From the NCBI GenBank assembly GCA_001632425.1, contig KV425592.1, positions 62,001 to 126,000 of the forward strand: a stretch of 64,000 nt of DNA, in the 5' to 3' direction. Below, one piece after another: positions 12,615 to 24,551 of this stretch. Made by a program: the position numbers and the translations under genes. The notes beneath the pieces are model-generated. The model had not been told where the DNA came from and ran no database searches. It saw nothing but the letters and a program-made list of their open reading frames with translations. Positions within the stretch are counted from its first letter, which is position 1, and each line of letters opens with the position of its first letter. Source of the stretch: Neolentinus lepideus HHB14362 ss-1. Lineage: Eukaryota; Basidiomycota; Agaricomycetes; Gloeophyllales; Gloeophyllaceae.

Positions 12615-15600
12615 TGACAGGCTAAGACACACAACAACCACCAAAAATACCTAGAGAATGCGGAGGGAACTCCGTCTAATAGTGTCAGCAGTCGAAGGGT
12701 AGACAGGTAAAGCTCAGGGGAGGTGAGGGATGAAAAACAACACAATGGAAGGCACCATATATCTCCTGTGAGTTGACCCAGATGCTCTATGCAGCTCCTA
12801 ACTCTCTAAAACTCTGAAACTACACTTCTCGGTGCTGACTCAGTGCTTCTCAGAGGGTATTCAGTACTGGGCAAGACCAGTTGTCCATTGGAAGGACTCG
12901 GAAGGGTGAAAGACAATAGCTCAGAAGGTTCCTCCATGCCGGAGGACTCTAGGACACAATAGAACACAACGCTGATGAACACGAACACACGACGAAACCC
13001 TCGGAAAAGAGACCTAAAGGGTAGACACAACCACAAAGCAAACACCAAAGCCCTTGGTGTCAGATGGCTGCGAGGCCTGGGGTAATGAAGGGTAATTGAT
13101 AGATCAGAGGGAGTAAATGGAAGGATAGGGCTGAGACCACAAACCACAAATGCGACGTATATGAAAAAAACCAAAAGAAACTGCGATGCAAAGTGGGACA
13201 TAGAAAGATGGCGACGGTAATAGCGATGGGAGGCTAAAAATAGAACATGATTGGAAAGTGACAAGGTGCGACTCGGTGCGCCTATTAGTCGTTGGCGAGA
13301 TAGCGATGTAGCGACTAGCGACGTATAGCGACGTATAGCGACATATAGCGATGATAGCGACTCAGAGCTCTTATCGTAGGCAGAGAGATAGTGATGCAGA
13401 GATCGGAGGAAGGATGCAAGATGCAGGAAGCTCAGAGATAGACGCAGGAATGAGATGGGAACACTAGATTGCACAGGGAGGACTAGCTGGGGTGCCTGTT
13501 GCCTGCCTTGTCTGCCTACCGGAGGTCCAACTAAAGTACTCTGCTGGGTAAACAAATGAACCAAGAGCCATATGCTAACAAAATGAAACTACTCCTGAAA
13601 CCGATCTATCTCAAACCTCAGACAGGGGGACAATCTCCGTAAGCTACAGTGTCCATATGCACAGGCCACCGCATACCGAAAGAGGCATGGGAAAGCACAC
13701 AGCATCACATCAAAAAGCGCTATTGCTCCAGGTGGAGGCTGCACAGGTGCCCGCAACGCATGCACAGCCTCAGAATGACTTGAGCTTGATAGAGACCACA
13801 CTGCCGGATGCAGCTGAAGCAGTGCAACACTGCTGCACTATGCCACTTGTTGGAAGGATACCACGGCACTGCCGCTATTGTCGAGATGGGTGCACTTGCT
13901 TACATAATGCAGCAGAGCGCCTGCTGAATGAGATCGAAGTGTCGAGGAGTGCAGGAAATAGCTGAAAAAATCAATAAAAACTCGAATATTGCTTGCGCCA
14001 CCAGACCGGGAGCCCTAGCGCTATCGCACATAGCATGGGAAATAGCGCAAAAGTGCCGAAAATGCGTTTTCTGAGCCTAGAGACACATAGGGTGCATCAA
14101 CGCAGATGCAGTAAAACACAGTAAGAATGCAATGGAGATGATAAGATGCAACAGAAACGCGAGACCTCACGCCGTGGTCGACTAGAATGCAATTTTGAAT
14201 GCAGCGAGACTTTGAGATGTGAAAGGTGAACTAAATTCAATGGTGACCCATACAGTGGTCTGGAATGCTCTGCTGGGGGTCCGAGAATACAGGGTGTCTA
14301 AAGTACTAAGTAACCCAAATGTCCGAAATCTACTAAGTCTGAAGCTCCTTCATCTATCAAATCATGCCATACGCAACAAATGAGAATATACATCCGAAAA
14401 CATACTGCCACAGCATGCCATACACCTAACCGAGTACCACTATCATTCTGAAATATGCTCGGCACCTTAGAAACAACCGGTCCGAAGGAAAACCTTCCAA
14501 AATTGCTCCATCCAAAGTGTCGGCGCCCATGAATGACTTGTATGAGCTGACTCACATCGTGAACATCATAAGGATAGTCAACAAAGGTCTGCAATGGCAT
14601 CGGAGCTGCAAGGAGGGTCTGCAGCACCTGAACTCGGTGCGTCCAATCGGCTCGGAGGTGCCACATGGTCGAACGGAGGATAAGATCATCGCAAGTGCAT
14701 AAGGGAGACTGGATACAGTCAACTTGGCATGGATAAGCTCAGGATAAAGGTGCTGAGAGTGCCGAGTGTGGTGAAATTGCTGATGTCAGAGGGTTCCAAA
14801 GGTCCTGAATGCTGACTAGCCTTGCAACGTCCACATGGTGATGTTCTGGAGCACGTAGGAGGTCTGCCGATAACGTCGGTGCTGCGCTTGAGGTGCGTAA
14901 GGGTCACTTGGTCATCTGAGCATACAGTAAAGGCTCCGAGGATCTCTGAGGATGCAGTGGTGAAGTACTGAAACTCGGCGCTATGTCTAAGTGCGTTGGT
15001 TGTAGCAGGCGTATGGCTCGGAGCTCAGATATGAAGTACGTCGGAGCACTCCACCACTTCCATTCACCTCCGACACATCTTCATGCTCCGACGTACTTCA
15101 TATCTGAGCTCCGAGCCATACGCCTGCTACAACCAACGCACTTAGACATAGCGCTGAGTTTCAGTACTTCACCACTGCATCCTCAGAGATCCTCGGAGCC
15201 TTTACTGTATGCTCAGATGACCAAGTGACCCTTACGCACCTCAAGCGCAGCACTGACGTTATCGGCAGACCTCCTACGTGCTCCAGAACATCACCATGTG
15301 GACGTTGCAAGGCTAGTCAGCATTCAGGACCTTTGGAACCCTCTGACATCAGCAATTTCACCACACTCGGCACTCTCAGCACCTTTATCCTGAGCTTATC
15401 CATGCCAAGTTGACTGTATCCAGTCTCCCTTATGCACTTGCGATGATCTTATCCTCCGTTCGACCATGTGGCACCTCCGAGCTGATTGGACACACCGAGT
15501 TCAGGTGCTGCAGACCCTCCTTGTGGCTCCGATGCCATTGCAGACCTTTGTTGACTATCCTTACGATGTTCACGATGTGAGTCAGCTCATACAAGTCATT

Positions 15601-16386
15601 CATGGGCGCCGACACTTTGGATGGAGCAATTTTGGAAGGTTTTCCTTCGGACTGGTTGTTTCTAAGGTGCCGAGCATATTTCAGAATGATAGCGGTACTC
15701 GGTTAGGTGTATGGCATGCTGTGGCAGTATGTTTTCAGACGTATATTCTCATTTGTTGTGTATGACATGATTTGATAGACGAAGGAGCTTCGGACTTAGT
15801 AGATTTCGGACATTTGGGTTACTTAGTACTTTAGACACCCTGTATTCTCGGACCCCCATCAGATCATTCCGGACCACCATATGGGTCACCATCGAATTTA
15901 GTTCACCTTTCACATCTCAAAGTCTCACTGCGTTCAAAATTGCATTGTAGTTGGCCTCAGCGTGAGGTCTCGCATTTCTGTTGCATCTTATCATCTCCAT
16001 TGCATTCTTACTGCATTTTACTGCATCCGTGTTGCATTCTATTGCGTCCTAGAGTCCTCCGGTGTGGAGGAACCTTCCGAGCTATTGTCTTTCACCCTTC
16101 TGAGTCCTTCCGACAGACAGCTGGTCTTTCCCAGTACTGAATACCCTCTGAGAAGTGCCGAGTCAGCACCGAGAAGTGTAGTTTAGGAGTTTTAGAGAGT
16201 TAGGAGTTGCACAGAGCATCTGGGTCGACTCACAAGAGATATACAGTGCCTTCCATTGTGTTTTTTTTCATCCCTCACCTCCCCCGAGCTTTACCCTTCT
16301 GCCCTTCAACTACTGACACTATTAGACGGAGTTCCCTCCACATTTTCTAGGTGTTTTTGGTGGTTGTTGTGTGTCTTAGCCTGTCA
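12615..16386. mobile_element. Fold-back (palindromic) type III element with two 1303-bp arms
   Basis: Both outer ends are the same type III 5' terminus (TGACAGGC at 12615, GCCTGTCA at 16386). Intact CCGG target duplications flank it (12611-12614 and 16387-16390). The uninterrupted site is visible at 22590-22593. The left arm runs 12615-15048; after removing a type II insertion plus 4 bp it is 1303 bp. The right arm runs 15084-16386, also 1303 bp. The spacer is 35 bp. The arms are near-identical by eye with scattered differences. CpG is retained far better than in its host element, so it is younger. No coding potential; the open frames inside are mirrored copies of each other. Confidence 0.85.
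12973..14099 (-). mobile_element. Type II non-autonomous element in the left fold-back arm
   Basis: 1127 bp. In this orientation it starts TGATGAACACGAACAC and ends …AGGGTGCATCA. Flanked by ACGC on both sides (12969-12972, 14100-14103). Absent from the right arm, so it inserted after the arms formed. Contains a run of TAGCGAC/GTATAGCGAC words at about 13290-13370 and shares its 3' part with type I. The long minus-strand frame through it crosses the element boundary and is not taken as a gene. Confidence 0.85.
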
Positions 16387-17539
16387 CCGGCACCTCTATC
16401 AAGTGCTGACACATGCTGAGTCACTCATATCAGCCTTTCTGATGCATCTTAGCTGATCTTACATTCCGTTTGACCTCACAATACCTCAGTGATCATTGGC
16501 CATAGCACATCAAGATGCTGTGGGCCTCTTGTGCTGCTCCGGCACCATTACAACACTCGGTCATCCCTCCTTATGAAGTTCAAGATGATGATCATCACAT
16601 ACAAGTCATCAAATCGTGCCGATGTGCTGTACAGACTCAAGATGGAAGGATTTTCCTTGAGACAGTGGTTCCTGACCCACTGAGAGTGCTTCAGAATGAG
16701 AGCAGTATGCTGCGGACGATTGGTGAGTGGCTGGGGAGCTTAGTGAGACTTGGCAGCACATTTTTGGTTGTATTTTCTGATTGTAGATGCATGGAGTGTT
16801 AGGATATCTTGGACTTAGCAGTTTCTTAGACATCAGGGTCACTTAGTACTTTAGGCATCTTGTATTTTCATTTTCTGCATCAAATTTTACCTCTCACTTC
16901 ACATCTCAAAGTCCCTTTGCATCCAAAATTGCATTCTAAGTCAACCTCGGCGTGAGGTCTTGCATTCAGCACTGCATTTATCATCTCCATTGTGGTCCTT
17001 CTGCATCTGCATTGCATCATACTGCATCCTCAAGTCCTCCAGCATGGAGGAACCCTCTGAGCTATCATCTGATTGTCTTCCGAGTCCTGCTAGAGGACGG
17101 CTGGTCTTGCCCAGCCCCAATTACCCTGTGAAGAGTGCCAAGTCAGTGCCGAGATGCATAGATCCTGAGTATTAGAGAGATAGGAGTGGTACAGAGCATC
17201 TGGGTCTACTCACCAGAGATATATGGTGCCTTCCATTGTGTTGTTTTTTATCCCTCACCTCCCCTGAGCTTTACCTTTCTACCCTTTGACTGCCAACACT
17301 ACTAGATGGAGTTCCCTTCACATTTTCTAGGTGTTTTTGGTGGTTGTTGTGTGTCTTAGCCTGTCACTGCATGGGCACTTTTCTACAGGCCCTCTTTGAA
17401 CAGACTCTTCATGTGCTGGAGACTGATATATGATGAGATGGCACCAAAACAGTAGCAGAGCAATTTAGGAAGTACATGATGGCTGGGATGACTATGCAAG
17501 AGCATGGAGCATCACAAATAAAGTTTATGATCAAGTTGT

Positions 17540-18655
17540 TGATATACCCTATGTGTCTCCAGGCTGAAAAATGCATTTTTGGCACTTTTGCACTATTTCT
17601 CACACTATGTGTGATAACACTAGGGCTCCTGGTCTGGTAGCACAAGCAATATTTGAGTTTTTATTGATTTTTCCAGCTGTTTCCTGCACTCCTCTACACT
17701 TCGATCTCATTCAGCAGGTGCTCCACTGCATTATGTAAGCAAGTGCACCCATCTCAACAATAGCAGTGGTGCTGTGGTATCCTTCCAACAAGTGGCATAG
17801 TGCAGCAGTGTTGCACTGCTTCAGCTGCAGCCAGCAGTGTGGTCTCTATCAAGCTCAAGTCATTTCTGAGGCTGTGTGCACATTGCAGGCACCTGTGCAG
17901 CCTCCACCTGGAGCAATAGCACTTTTTGATGTGATGCTGTGTGCTTTCCCATGCTTCTTTTGGTATGCAGTGGCCTGTGCATATGGATACTGTAGCTTAT
18001 GGAGATTGTTCCCCCTGTCTGAGGTTTGAGACAGATCAGTTTCAGGAGTAGTTTCATTTTGTTAGCATATGGCTCTTGGTTTATTTGTTTACTCAGTAGA
18101 GTACTTTAGTTGGACCTCCTGTAGGCAGACAAGGCAGGCAACAGGCAACCCAGTCAGTCCTCCCTGTGCAATCTAGTGTTCCCCTCTCATTCCTGCATCT
18201 ATCTCTGAGCTTCCTGCATCTTGCATCCTCCCTCTGATCTCTGCATCACTATCTCTCTGCCTATGATAAGAGCACTGTGTCACTATCATCGCTATACATC
18301 GCTATAGACACCAACCCTTTGCCCACCCTGCACGTTCAACTTCTATAGCACCCTGTGTTGCACCTTATCACTTTCTGATTGTGTTCTATTTTTAGCCTCC
18401 CATCACTATTCCATCACTATTCTTCTGCTTCCCCCTTTGCATCATGGTCTTTTTTTGGTATTTCTTTATATGTTGCATTTGTGGTCTGCGGTCTCAGCCC
18501 TATCCTTCCATTTACTCCCTCTGAACTATCTATTACCCTTCAACTCCCCAGACCTCACAGCCATCTGGCACCAAGGGTTTGGTGCTTGTTTTGTGGTTGT
18601 GTCTACCCTTTAGGTCTTCATTCCAATGGGTTTTGTCATCTGTTCGTGTTCATCA
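17540..18655 (+). mobile_element. Type II non-autonomous element in copy C
   Basis: 1116 bp, TGATATACCCTATGTGTC to …GTGTTCATCA. Flanked by TTGT (17536-17539) and TCAT (18656-18659). Both are one CpG transition from TCGT, the sequence present at this position in copy B. Older, CpG-poor relative of 12973-14099. Confidence 0.85.
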
Positions 18656-19544
18656 TCATGAAGTGTGCTAGAGAGGTATATCTCTGCATTCTTGCCATGT
18701 TCATGCCAATGCTAAGGTTATGCTAGCTTACAGGATCAAGGGCTCCTTCTCCTACTTCTCCCACTTTAGAGGTATATGTGCCACTTCAAGCATTTCAGGA
18801 GCTTGCAGACATTCTTTGATCATTTGAACTGCAAGAGTCTTCTGCACCTCTAGTCATTCTGCAGTTTGATGATGCACATGTGTTGACGAAGCCCAAAAGT
18901 GAGAAAGATATCATCTGGTCAAACTTTGGTGAACTATGCTGTGTTCTGCAGGCATTCTCTAAGTTCCTGTTGTTCTCCCTCTTCCTGTCTATGACTGGTA
19001 AAATTGAGGCTCTCATGCCCTCCACATTCAACAATATCTCTTCTCATGTCATACAAGGAGTCTTTCAGTTCATTGACCCATTTACAAATGTGGGGTTTGA
19101 TCATCTGGCAATCCTGCTTTCTTTGAAAGAAGACATTCCCACTGTTGAGAGGATCACAAATATTGAGCACCTCTGTCACTATGGTCATCTGCTGTATATA
19201 CCAATGTGCTTTAAAGGGTCCAACTGATCCTAACTGTCTTTACATATGTGGGGTAGTCAGTATGACTGTGGTGATAATGACATCTGCTCATCAATGATCA
19301 AGTTTACCACACACAAGCTCCTCAGTGGAGTTGATTACATGGAGGAGGCCTTATCACCAGCTCAGAAACTGGCTTGCCTGGCCCAATGACTACCAATTGA
19401 ATTCATGACCACTAGATACCAGAGTGATCTGTCAAATGAACTGCAACAGATTGAGGGACATATGAGAATCTGCTTCAGCCTTGATGGCAGGAGTCTGAGT
19501 CTCAAATCCTTGTCACCTTCAGAACTGATGCTGTCTGAAGCCAC

Positions 19545-20866
19545 TGATAGGCCCCATTGGCTTCTGACCCCAGAAAACACAATTTAGGGCAATTCCACAT
19601 GCTTCATGGGAATGGTGACTTAGCGACTCAATAGTGCACTGTCAGTACTCTGCGCACTAGTGACCCTATGCCCCAGCAACAAGGCTCTTGGCTTCTCAGT
19701 GCTCTTAGGATGGCTTCTCATTGGTGTGGTCAGCCAAATGTCATTCAGTCGAGTCATCGGCATCTTGGCATGCACTGCCTGACGTTGTTACTATGGACTG
19801 AACTGAGGTGGTGTCTCAGGGTGCCTTTCCATATGGCATACAGCCCACCATTGCTTTGGATCAGTGCTAGTTCTATTGGCACGACTTTCCTTATATGTGC
19901 AGTGTGCATCGACACATGACATGACTATGGCTATCATGACACCACCACACAATATAGCAGCCCTACCCTTTATCCCTATTTGGCAAGATCATGCTAGCAT
20001 CAGCAGCATAGCCCACCACCTGATCATCAAGGAGGTGCACTCTAATGCAAAGTCAAGACACACCCGACTGGCTCCCACCTGAGGAACAGTGCGTGTGCTG
20101 GAGTCAGTGCAGTAAGGTCACAAGGGGTATTGGTCGAGGATTACATGTGGGCTAGGAATGAGGTAGTACAAGTCATATGGGTGAGAGGCAGAGCAAAGGC
20201 ACAACTCGTGGTAGTAGGTAGTTAGAGCTGGACATAGAGCAGTTGCTCTCTTGTATTTAAGACATCACTTTCTGTTTTGTAAAACAAGTTATCTTCACCA
20301 CACTCTTCAGATTTCAGTCTCACATCAGAGTTTCTTCTAAGTCCATCTTGCGACTCACGTTTAGGTACTCTTGCATACCTCTGACTTCACCCAGAGATAG
20401 CAACAGAGCAAGTCAGTGTAGCATCACTGATAGTAAGCAAACTCTTTACAAAGTCTCTCTCTTAGGCAGCCTCATGTGCTGTAGCATAGTATTAACCAGA
20501 GTCTATACACTCTGAGTTAGAGATCGCGACCGCAAGTAGTGCTCTCCTATAGAGCACTGAAGACCGTATAGCACCAACTAGGAGAAGTGTTGTATAGCAC
20601 CTACATAGCGCCGTGCACATAGCATTGGATAGTGCATAGCGTCACTCTCTCTAGAATTAGACTGCCACTGAATAGTGACTTGGTGCCAACCTCCCTTTAG
20701 CCCCACCTATATGTCTCACCTACACCCATCCCTTCTGAACTATCTATACCCTTCATTACCCTGGGCCTCACAGCCATCTGACACCAAGGGATTGGTGTTT
20801 GCTTTGTGGTTGTGTCTGTCTTTAGGTCTCTTCTTCATGGGTTACATCATGTGTCTGTGCATATCA
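19545..20866 (+). mobile_element. Type I non-autonomous element in copy C
   Basis: 1322 bp, TGATAGGCCCCATTGG to …GTGCATATCA. Flanked by CCAC (19541-19544) and CTGC (20867-20870). Both are one CpG transition from CCGC, which is what the uninterrupted copies A and B have here. No transposase. Confidence 0.85.
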
Positions 20867-21606
20867 CTGCATACTGGATAATGCAGGGGGCAAATTTCAG
20901 TGTGCCAGATGCACTCAAGACTGTACTCTGGGGCTTTGCCATTAACAAGGGTGACCATGGCAAGCTGTTAGTCATGAGTCTCTTTGTGATGGCTCATGAT
21001 GCAGTGATCAGACCACCTGATCTCCAAGGTCAACCTCTTGGCAATAAAAGATGGTGCACAGTCCCTGCTTTACTGGAAAAGTTGTTTCATATTCCACAAT
21101 CATTGGCACAAGACCACACAAATGTACTCTTAGTGCCTGGATACACAATCAATGAATGTGGAAGTAACATGAATGGGGAAGTTCTCCAGGATGTGTTTAC
21201 AGACAGCAAGATATATTTCAATCATTGGATCAAGACTCACCACACAACTTAGTCAAAGTCAACTATCTTGCATGGCAGATGTTCTGAGGAGCAGCAGCCT
21301 TGTGCAGCATGGACAAAGAAGTGATAGACAGAATAATTCTATTCCTGTATCATGGATCACATATCAAGGTGGAGAACATTGGTGTCATTATGTGACAATG
21401 AAAGAATGATTTGAAGTATACAGCTAAGCCCAATATCAAGCTCCTGCGTGTAATGGACCCATACCACATTGGTGTCTTTGATCCATCTCACCCAGCCAAT
21501 GTTCCAGCTATTTGTATCATCTTTGCACTTGCCACAAAGACTCCATGTTTGAAGCTTGTCTCTGATATGGGTTTTAGCCCCAAGATTACACAGAAATTCA
21601 AGACAT

Positions 21607-22986
21607 TGACAGGCTACAACACACAACAACCACCAAAAATGCCTAGAAAATACAGAGGGAACTCTGTCTATTAGTGTCAGTAGTTGAAGGGCAGAAAGGT
21701 AAAGCTCGGGGGAGGTGAGGGAGGCAAAACAGAACAATAAATGGCACCGTATATCTCTTGTGAGTAGACCCAGATGCTCTATAATGCTCCTAACTCTCTA
21801 AAACCCTGGCTCTACACGTCTCGGCACTGACTCAGCACTTCTTGGAGGGTTTGCGGGGCCGGGCTAGACCAGCAGTCCTCTTGGAGGACTCAGACAATAA
21901 TCGGAGGATAGCTTTGCAGGTTCCTCCACACGGGAGGACTCAAGAATGCAGTAAGATGCAATGCAGATGCAGGAGACATAGGGAGAATGCAATGGAGATG
22001 ATAAATGCAGGGATAAATGCAAGACCTCACATCGAGGTTGTATTAGAACACAATTTCAGATGCAAGGAGGCTTTGAGATGTGAACTGAGGTAAAATTTGC
22101 TGCTGAAAATGAAAATACAGGATGCCTAAAGTACTAAGTGACCCCGATGTCTAAGAAACTGCTAAGTCTGAGATATCCTAACACTCCATGCATTTACAAT
22201 CAGAAAATACAACCAAAAATGTGCTGCTGAGTTTTGCTAAGCTTCCCAGCCACTCACCAATCATCTGCCACATACCGCTCTCATTTCAAAGCACTCTAGG
22301 CAGGTCAGGAACCACCATCTCAGGGAAAATCCTTCCATCTTGAGTCCATATGGTGCATCAGCACAATTTGATGACTTGTGCTTGATGATAATTGACTTGA
22401 ACTTCAGAAGGAGGGATGACTGAGTGTTGCGATGGTGCTGGAGTGGCATGAGAGGCCCACAGCATCTTAACGCACTATGGCCAATGAGTGCCAAGGTATT
22501 GCAAGGTTGAACGGATTGTAAGATCAGCTGAGATGCATCAGAAAGGCTGATATGAGTGACTCAGCATGTGTCAGCACTTGATAGAGGTGCCGGTGCTGCC
22601 ATTTGTTGCTGTCATGCTGGTAGACTGAGTTCTGGAGGCTGCAAGGATCATTGTGTCATATGGAAGGGGCAGGGTGGTGAGTAAGCATCACCGATGCCAT
22701 TGGTTCCATTGTTCGAGTGCATAAGCACAATTCAACAAACTCGGAGTATCCTGAGTCATCAAATAGAGTCCACTCTATTGCTCCAGCAGGAATGTGGTGT
22801 GGTGAAGTGTCTAACACTCGGCAGTGATGTCAGTGGCTAGAGGTGCACATCCTCAGTGCTCGCCGATGCATTGAGTTGTAGCTCAGTGAACTCTCGGAGA
22901 TACCTCAGTGGTGTCAGTGCTTTCCGCACTGTGTCAAACACACCAAAAACACGTTTTCAGAGGTTAGCAGTGCTGGAGGCCTATCA
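21607..22986 (+). mobile_element. Type III non-autonomous element in copy C
   Basis: 1380 bp, TGACAGGCTACAACACAC to …GAGGCCTATCA. Flanked by ACAT (21603-21606, 22987-22990); copy A has ACGT at this point. It contains the empty CCGG site (22590-22593) corresponding to the fold-back insertion. No transposase. Confidence 0.85.
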
Positions 22987-23242
22987 ACATATGATATCTG
23001 GGCTGCAGGTCTTTCACCTGAAATTCTAGGTCCTATACAGCATGATCATTGAAATCATTGGGATGCCCTCTTGCAGTTGTCAGATGGGTGGCAGGATGAG
23101 TATCAGAAACCATGGGTCAAAATGGATGATCTGAGAAGGTTGAACCCTGTCACTGGAGATGATGCAGCATTTTGGAAGGTGTGGTGCAAGAAGCACCATA
23201 GTCCTTCACAGCCTGCTATATGAATCCTCAACCACATTAGTA

Positions 23243-23855
23243 CAGTCCTGGACAGGCAAAGACAACAAATTTGTTTCCTGCTGAGCCAGAGTTTTTTGTG
23301 CAAAACCAACCTCGGATTTGGACTCAGAGAGGCTGAAAACATCCAAAAATGGTGTCACTGATTTTTTTTCCACAACATTTTGATACAGCCAAAATTTTGG
23401 GCCATTTCAATGGCATTTATACCCTTACCAGGCCTCCCAGGTCTGACCTGTGGATCCTTGCAAAGAATTGTCTCTGGTCCTTCCTGGGCTGATATCAGCT
23501 AAAATTTATAACACATGTTAGTCAGATTTCCATATCTGGCCTGAACTTAGAAGAGTGATTATGGCACATCAGCCTGTCCAATTATTAGATTTAAGCCAGA
23601 TTCAGACTCAGTTCATCAAAAGGAGTCAATTGGCATATTTTTTGTATTTTTCCATTTTATCTTATATATGGCCAAATTTTTGGCATGTCCCAACCCATTA
23701 TTAGAGTTACAGGAAGGTTAAGAGAAGTCAGCTTGTACCAATCTCTTCCTTAGTGTCTAAATCACTCATTTCTGCAATAAAAATGAGGTTCTCATGGCTG
23801 TTTGGGCTGGGAAAATCTGGTCACCGAATTTGGTGTCTTTGCTTGTCTGGGACTG
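23243..23855. mobile_element. Tc1/mariner-type MITE, older copy
   Basis: 613 bp with terminal inverted repeats CAGTCC(T)GGACA…, flanked by TA on both sides (23241-23242, 23856-23857). Sibling of 48694-49324 with more CpG decay. It lies in the 3' flank of copy C; the flank homologous to copies A and B continues after it to about 23935. Non-coding. Confidence 0.85.
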
Positions 23856-23943
23856 TAGTACTTGTGTATCCTTGTTCATGTATGGTCTTGTGATCTCATA
23901 GCTCATGATCAGGCTTGATTGTGGCCATATTGAGACTTAAGAT

Positions 23944-24085
23944 GAATTTGTTTCTCGGTCATGGGAAGACTTGCACATCCCAATAAAGTAGTTTCACTTC
24001 ATGTAGTATGTATACAATTCATATTTTAAGTCTTCCATCACCCTTCCAAGAGCAGCACATATTTTCTCCACTTTCCCTGGCTTCG
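23944..24085 (+). repeat. Fragment homologous to the 44.8 kb intergenic region
   Basis: Carries AAGACTTGCACATCCCAATA, AGTAGTTTCACT, GTATACAAT, GCAGCACATA and TTTTCTCCACTT in the same order as the complement of 44790-44900, the region between copy B and the hydrolase gene. Probably the 5' flank of a further, deleted Crinkler-like copy. From 24086 to 24551 I see no gene. Confidence 0.55.
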
Positions 24086-24551
24086 ACACTACCTGACAAG
24101 ATTTTGTATCAGGTCGCGGGCCACCTCACTGATGAATTGACAAAGAAGTCACATGTCACAAGGCCTGTGAAACCAGCATTTGGGGGGAAAAAATCCCAGG
24201 CCAATAACTTAATTGTAACTTACTGCTGAATGTTTTCTGCAACACTACTTCCCATTCATCCCACAGCATCCAAGTCAGTTCACATCATAAGTACTGTGAT
24301 TGAACAAATCTGACCATTGAAGTTTGAGTTTTGAAGGCATGTGACAATATCAGGCTGCTGATTAGCACAGATTCAGTACTTAATGCAAGCGAAGGAAAAC
24401 GTCAAGGTTCACCTGTCACGCGACAAGCACGCGTTTCACATCACATGACTATCAATCTAGTCACATGCTCAATTTTAAATGGATGAATATTACTAGTATC
24501 TATACGTTGGTACATATGCTACAATAGATCATTTATTTCAAGAATAATTAG

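Larger units (their letters stand above)
12247..17366 (-). mobile_element. Type III element inserted in copy C, host of the fold-back
   Basis: Inverse orientation: starts TGATAGGCCTCC and ends …TTAGCCTGTCA. Flanked by CTGC on both sides (12243-12246, 17367-17370). Net length without the 12615-16386 insertion is about 1.34 kb. The flanking coding sequence reads continuously across it (…EELRS before, MGTFLQ after). Old copy, CpG-poor. Confidence 0.85.
11373..23201 (+). pseudogene. Crinkler-like P-loop NTPase gene, copy C, split by four separate insertions
   Basis: Segments of one gene lie in order at 11373-12246, 17371-17535, 18660-19540, 20871-21602 and 22991-23201 (about 2.9 kb net). Each gap is a transposon with a 4-bp target duplication, and reading resumes where the copies at 31.8 and 41.9 kb continue. 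Recognisable parts are the N-terminal LVNDGLGYNDEELD, a P-loop SSGTGK with the Ser changed to Leu, a Walker B-like LVILQFDDAH, and the C-terminal domain. Stops inside the segments match CGA codons in the other copies, for example TGATGA at 17431-17436 and TGA at 19387-19389, as expected from CpG deamination. The splice acceptor before WGSQYD is also altered (CATAG to CATATG), and a 1-nt deletion occurs near the end. Clearly dead. Start chosen at the ATG aligned with copy B. Confidence 0.85.

Noticed and set aside
12806..13564. 252-residue minus-strand open frame
   Set aside because: It runs across the boundary of the type II element into the fold-back arm, with composition driven by repeated TAGCGAC words and no domain. 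A chance frame.
14298..15765. Mirrored open frames on both strands (about 100-120 residues)
   Set aside because: They are the same sequence in the two fold-back arms, with no known domain and shared with non-coding type III copies.
19545..20866. Helitron or hAT origin of the type I element
   Set aside because: It has terminal inverted repeats and a 4-bp duplication, unlike Helitrons (no duplication) and hAT (8 bp).
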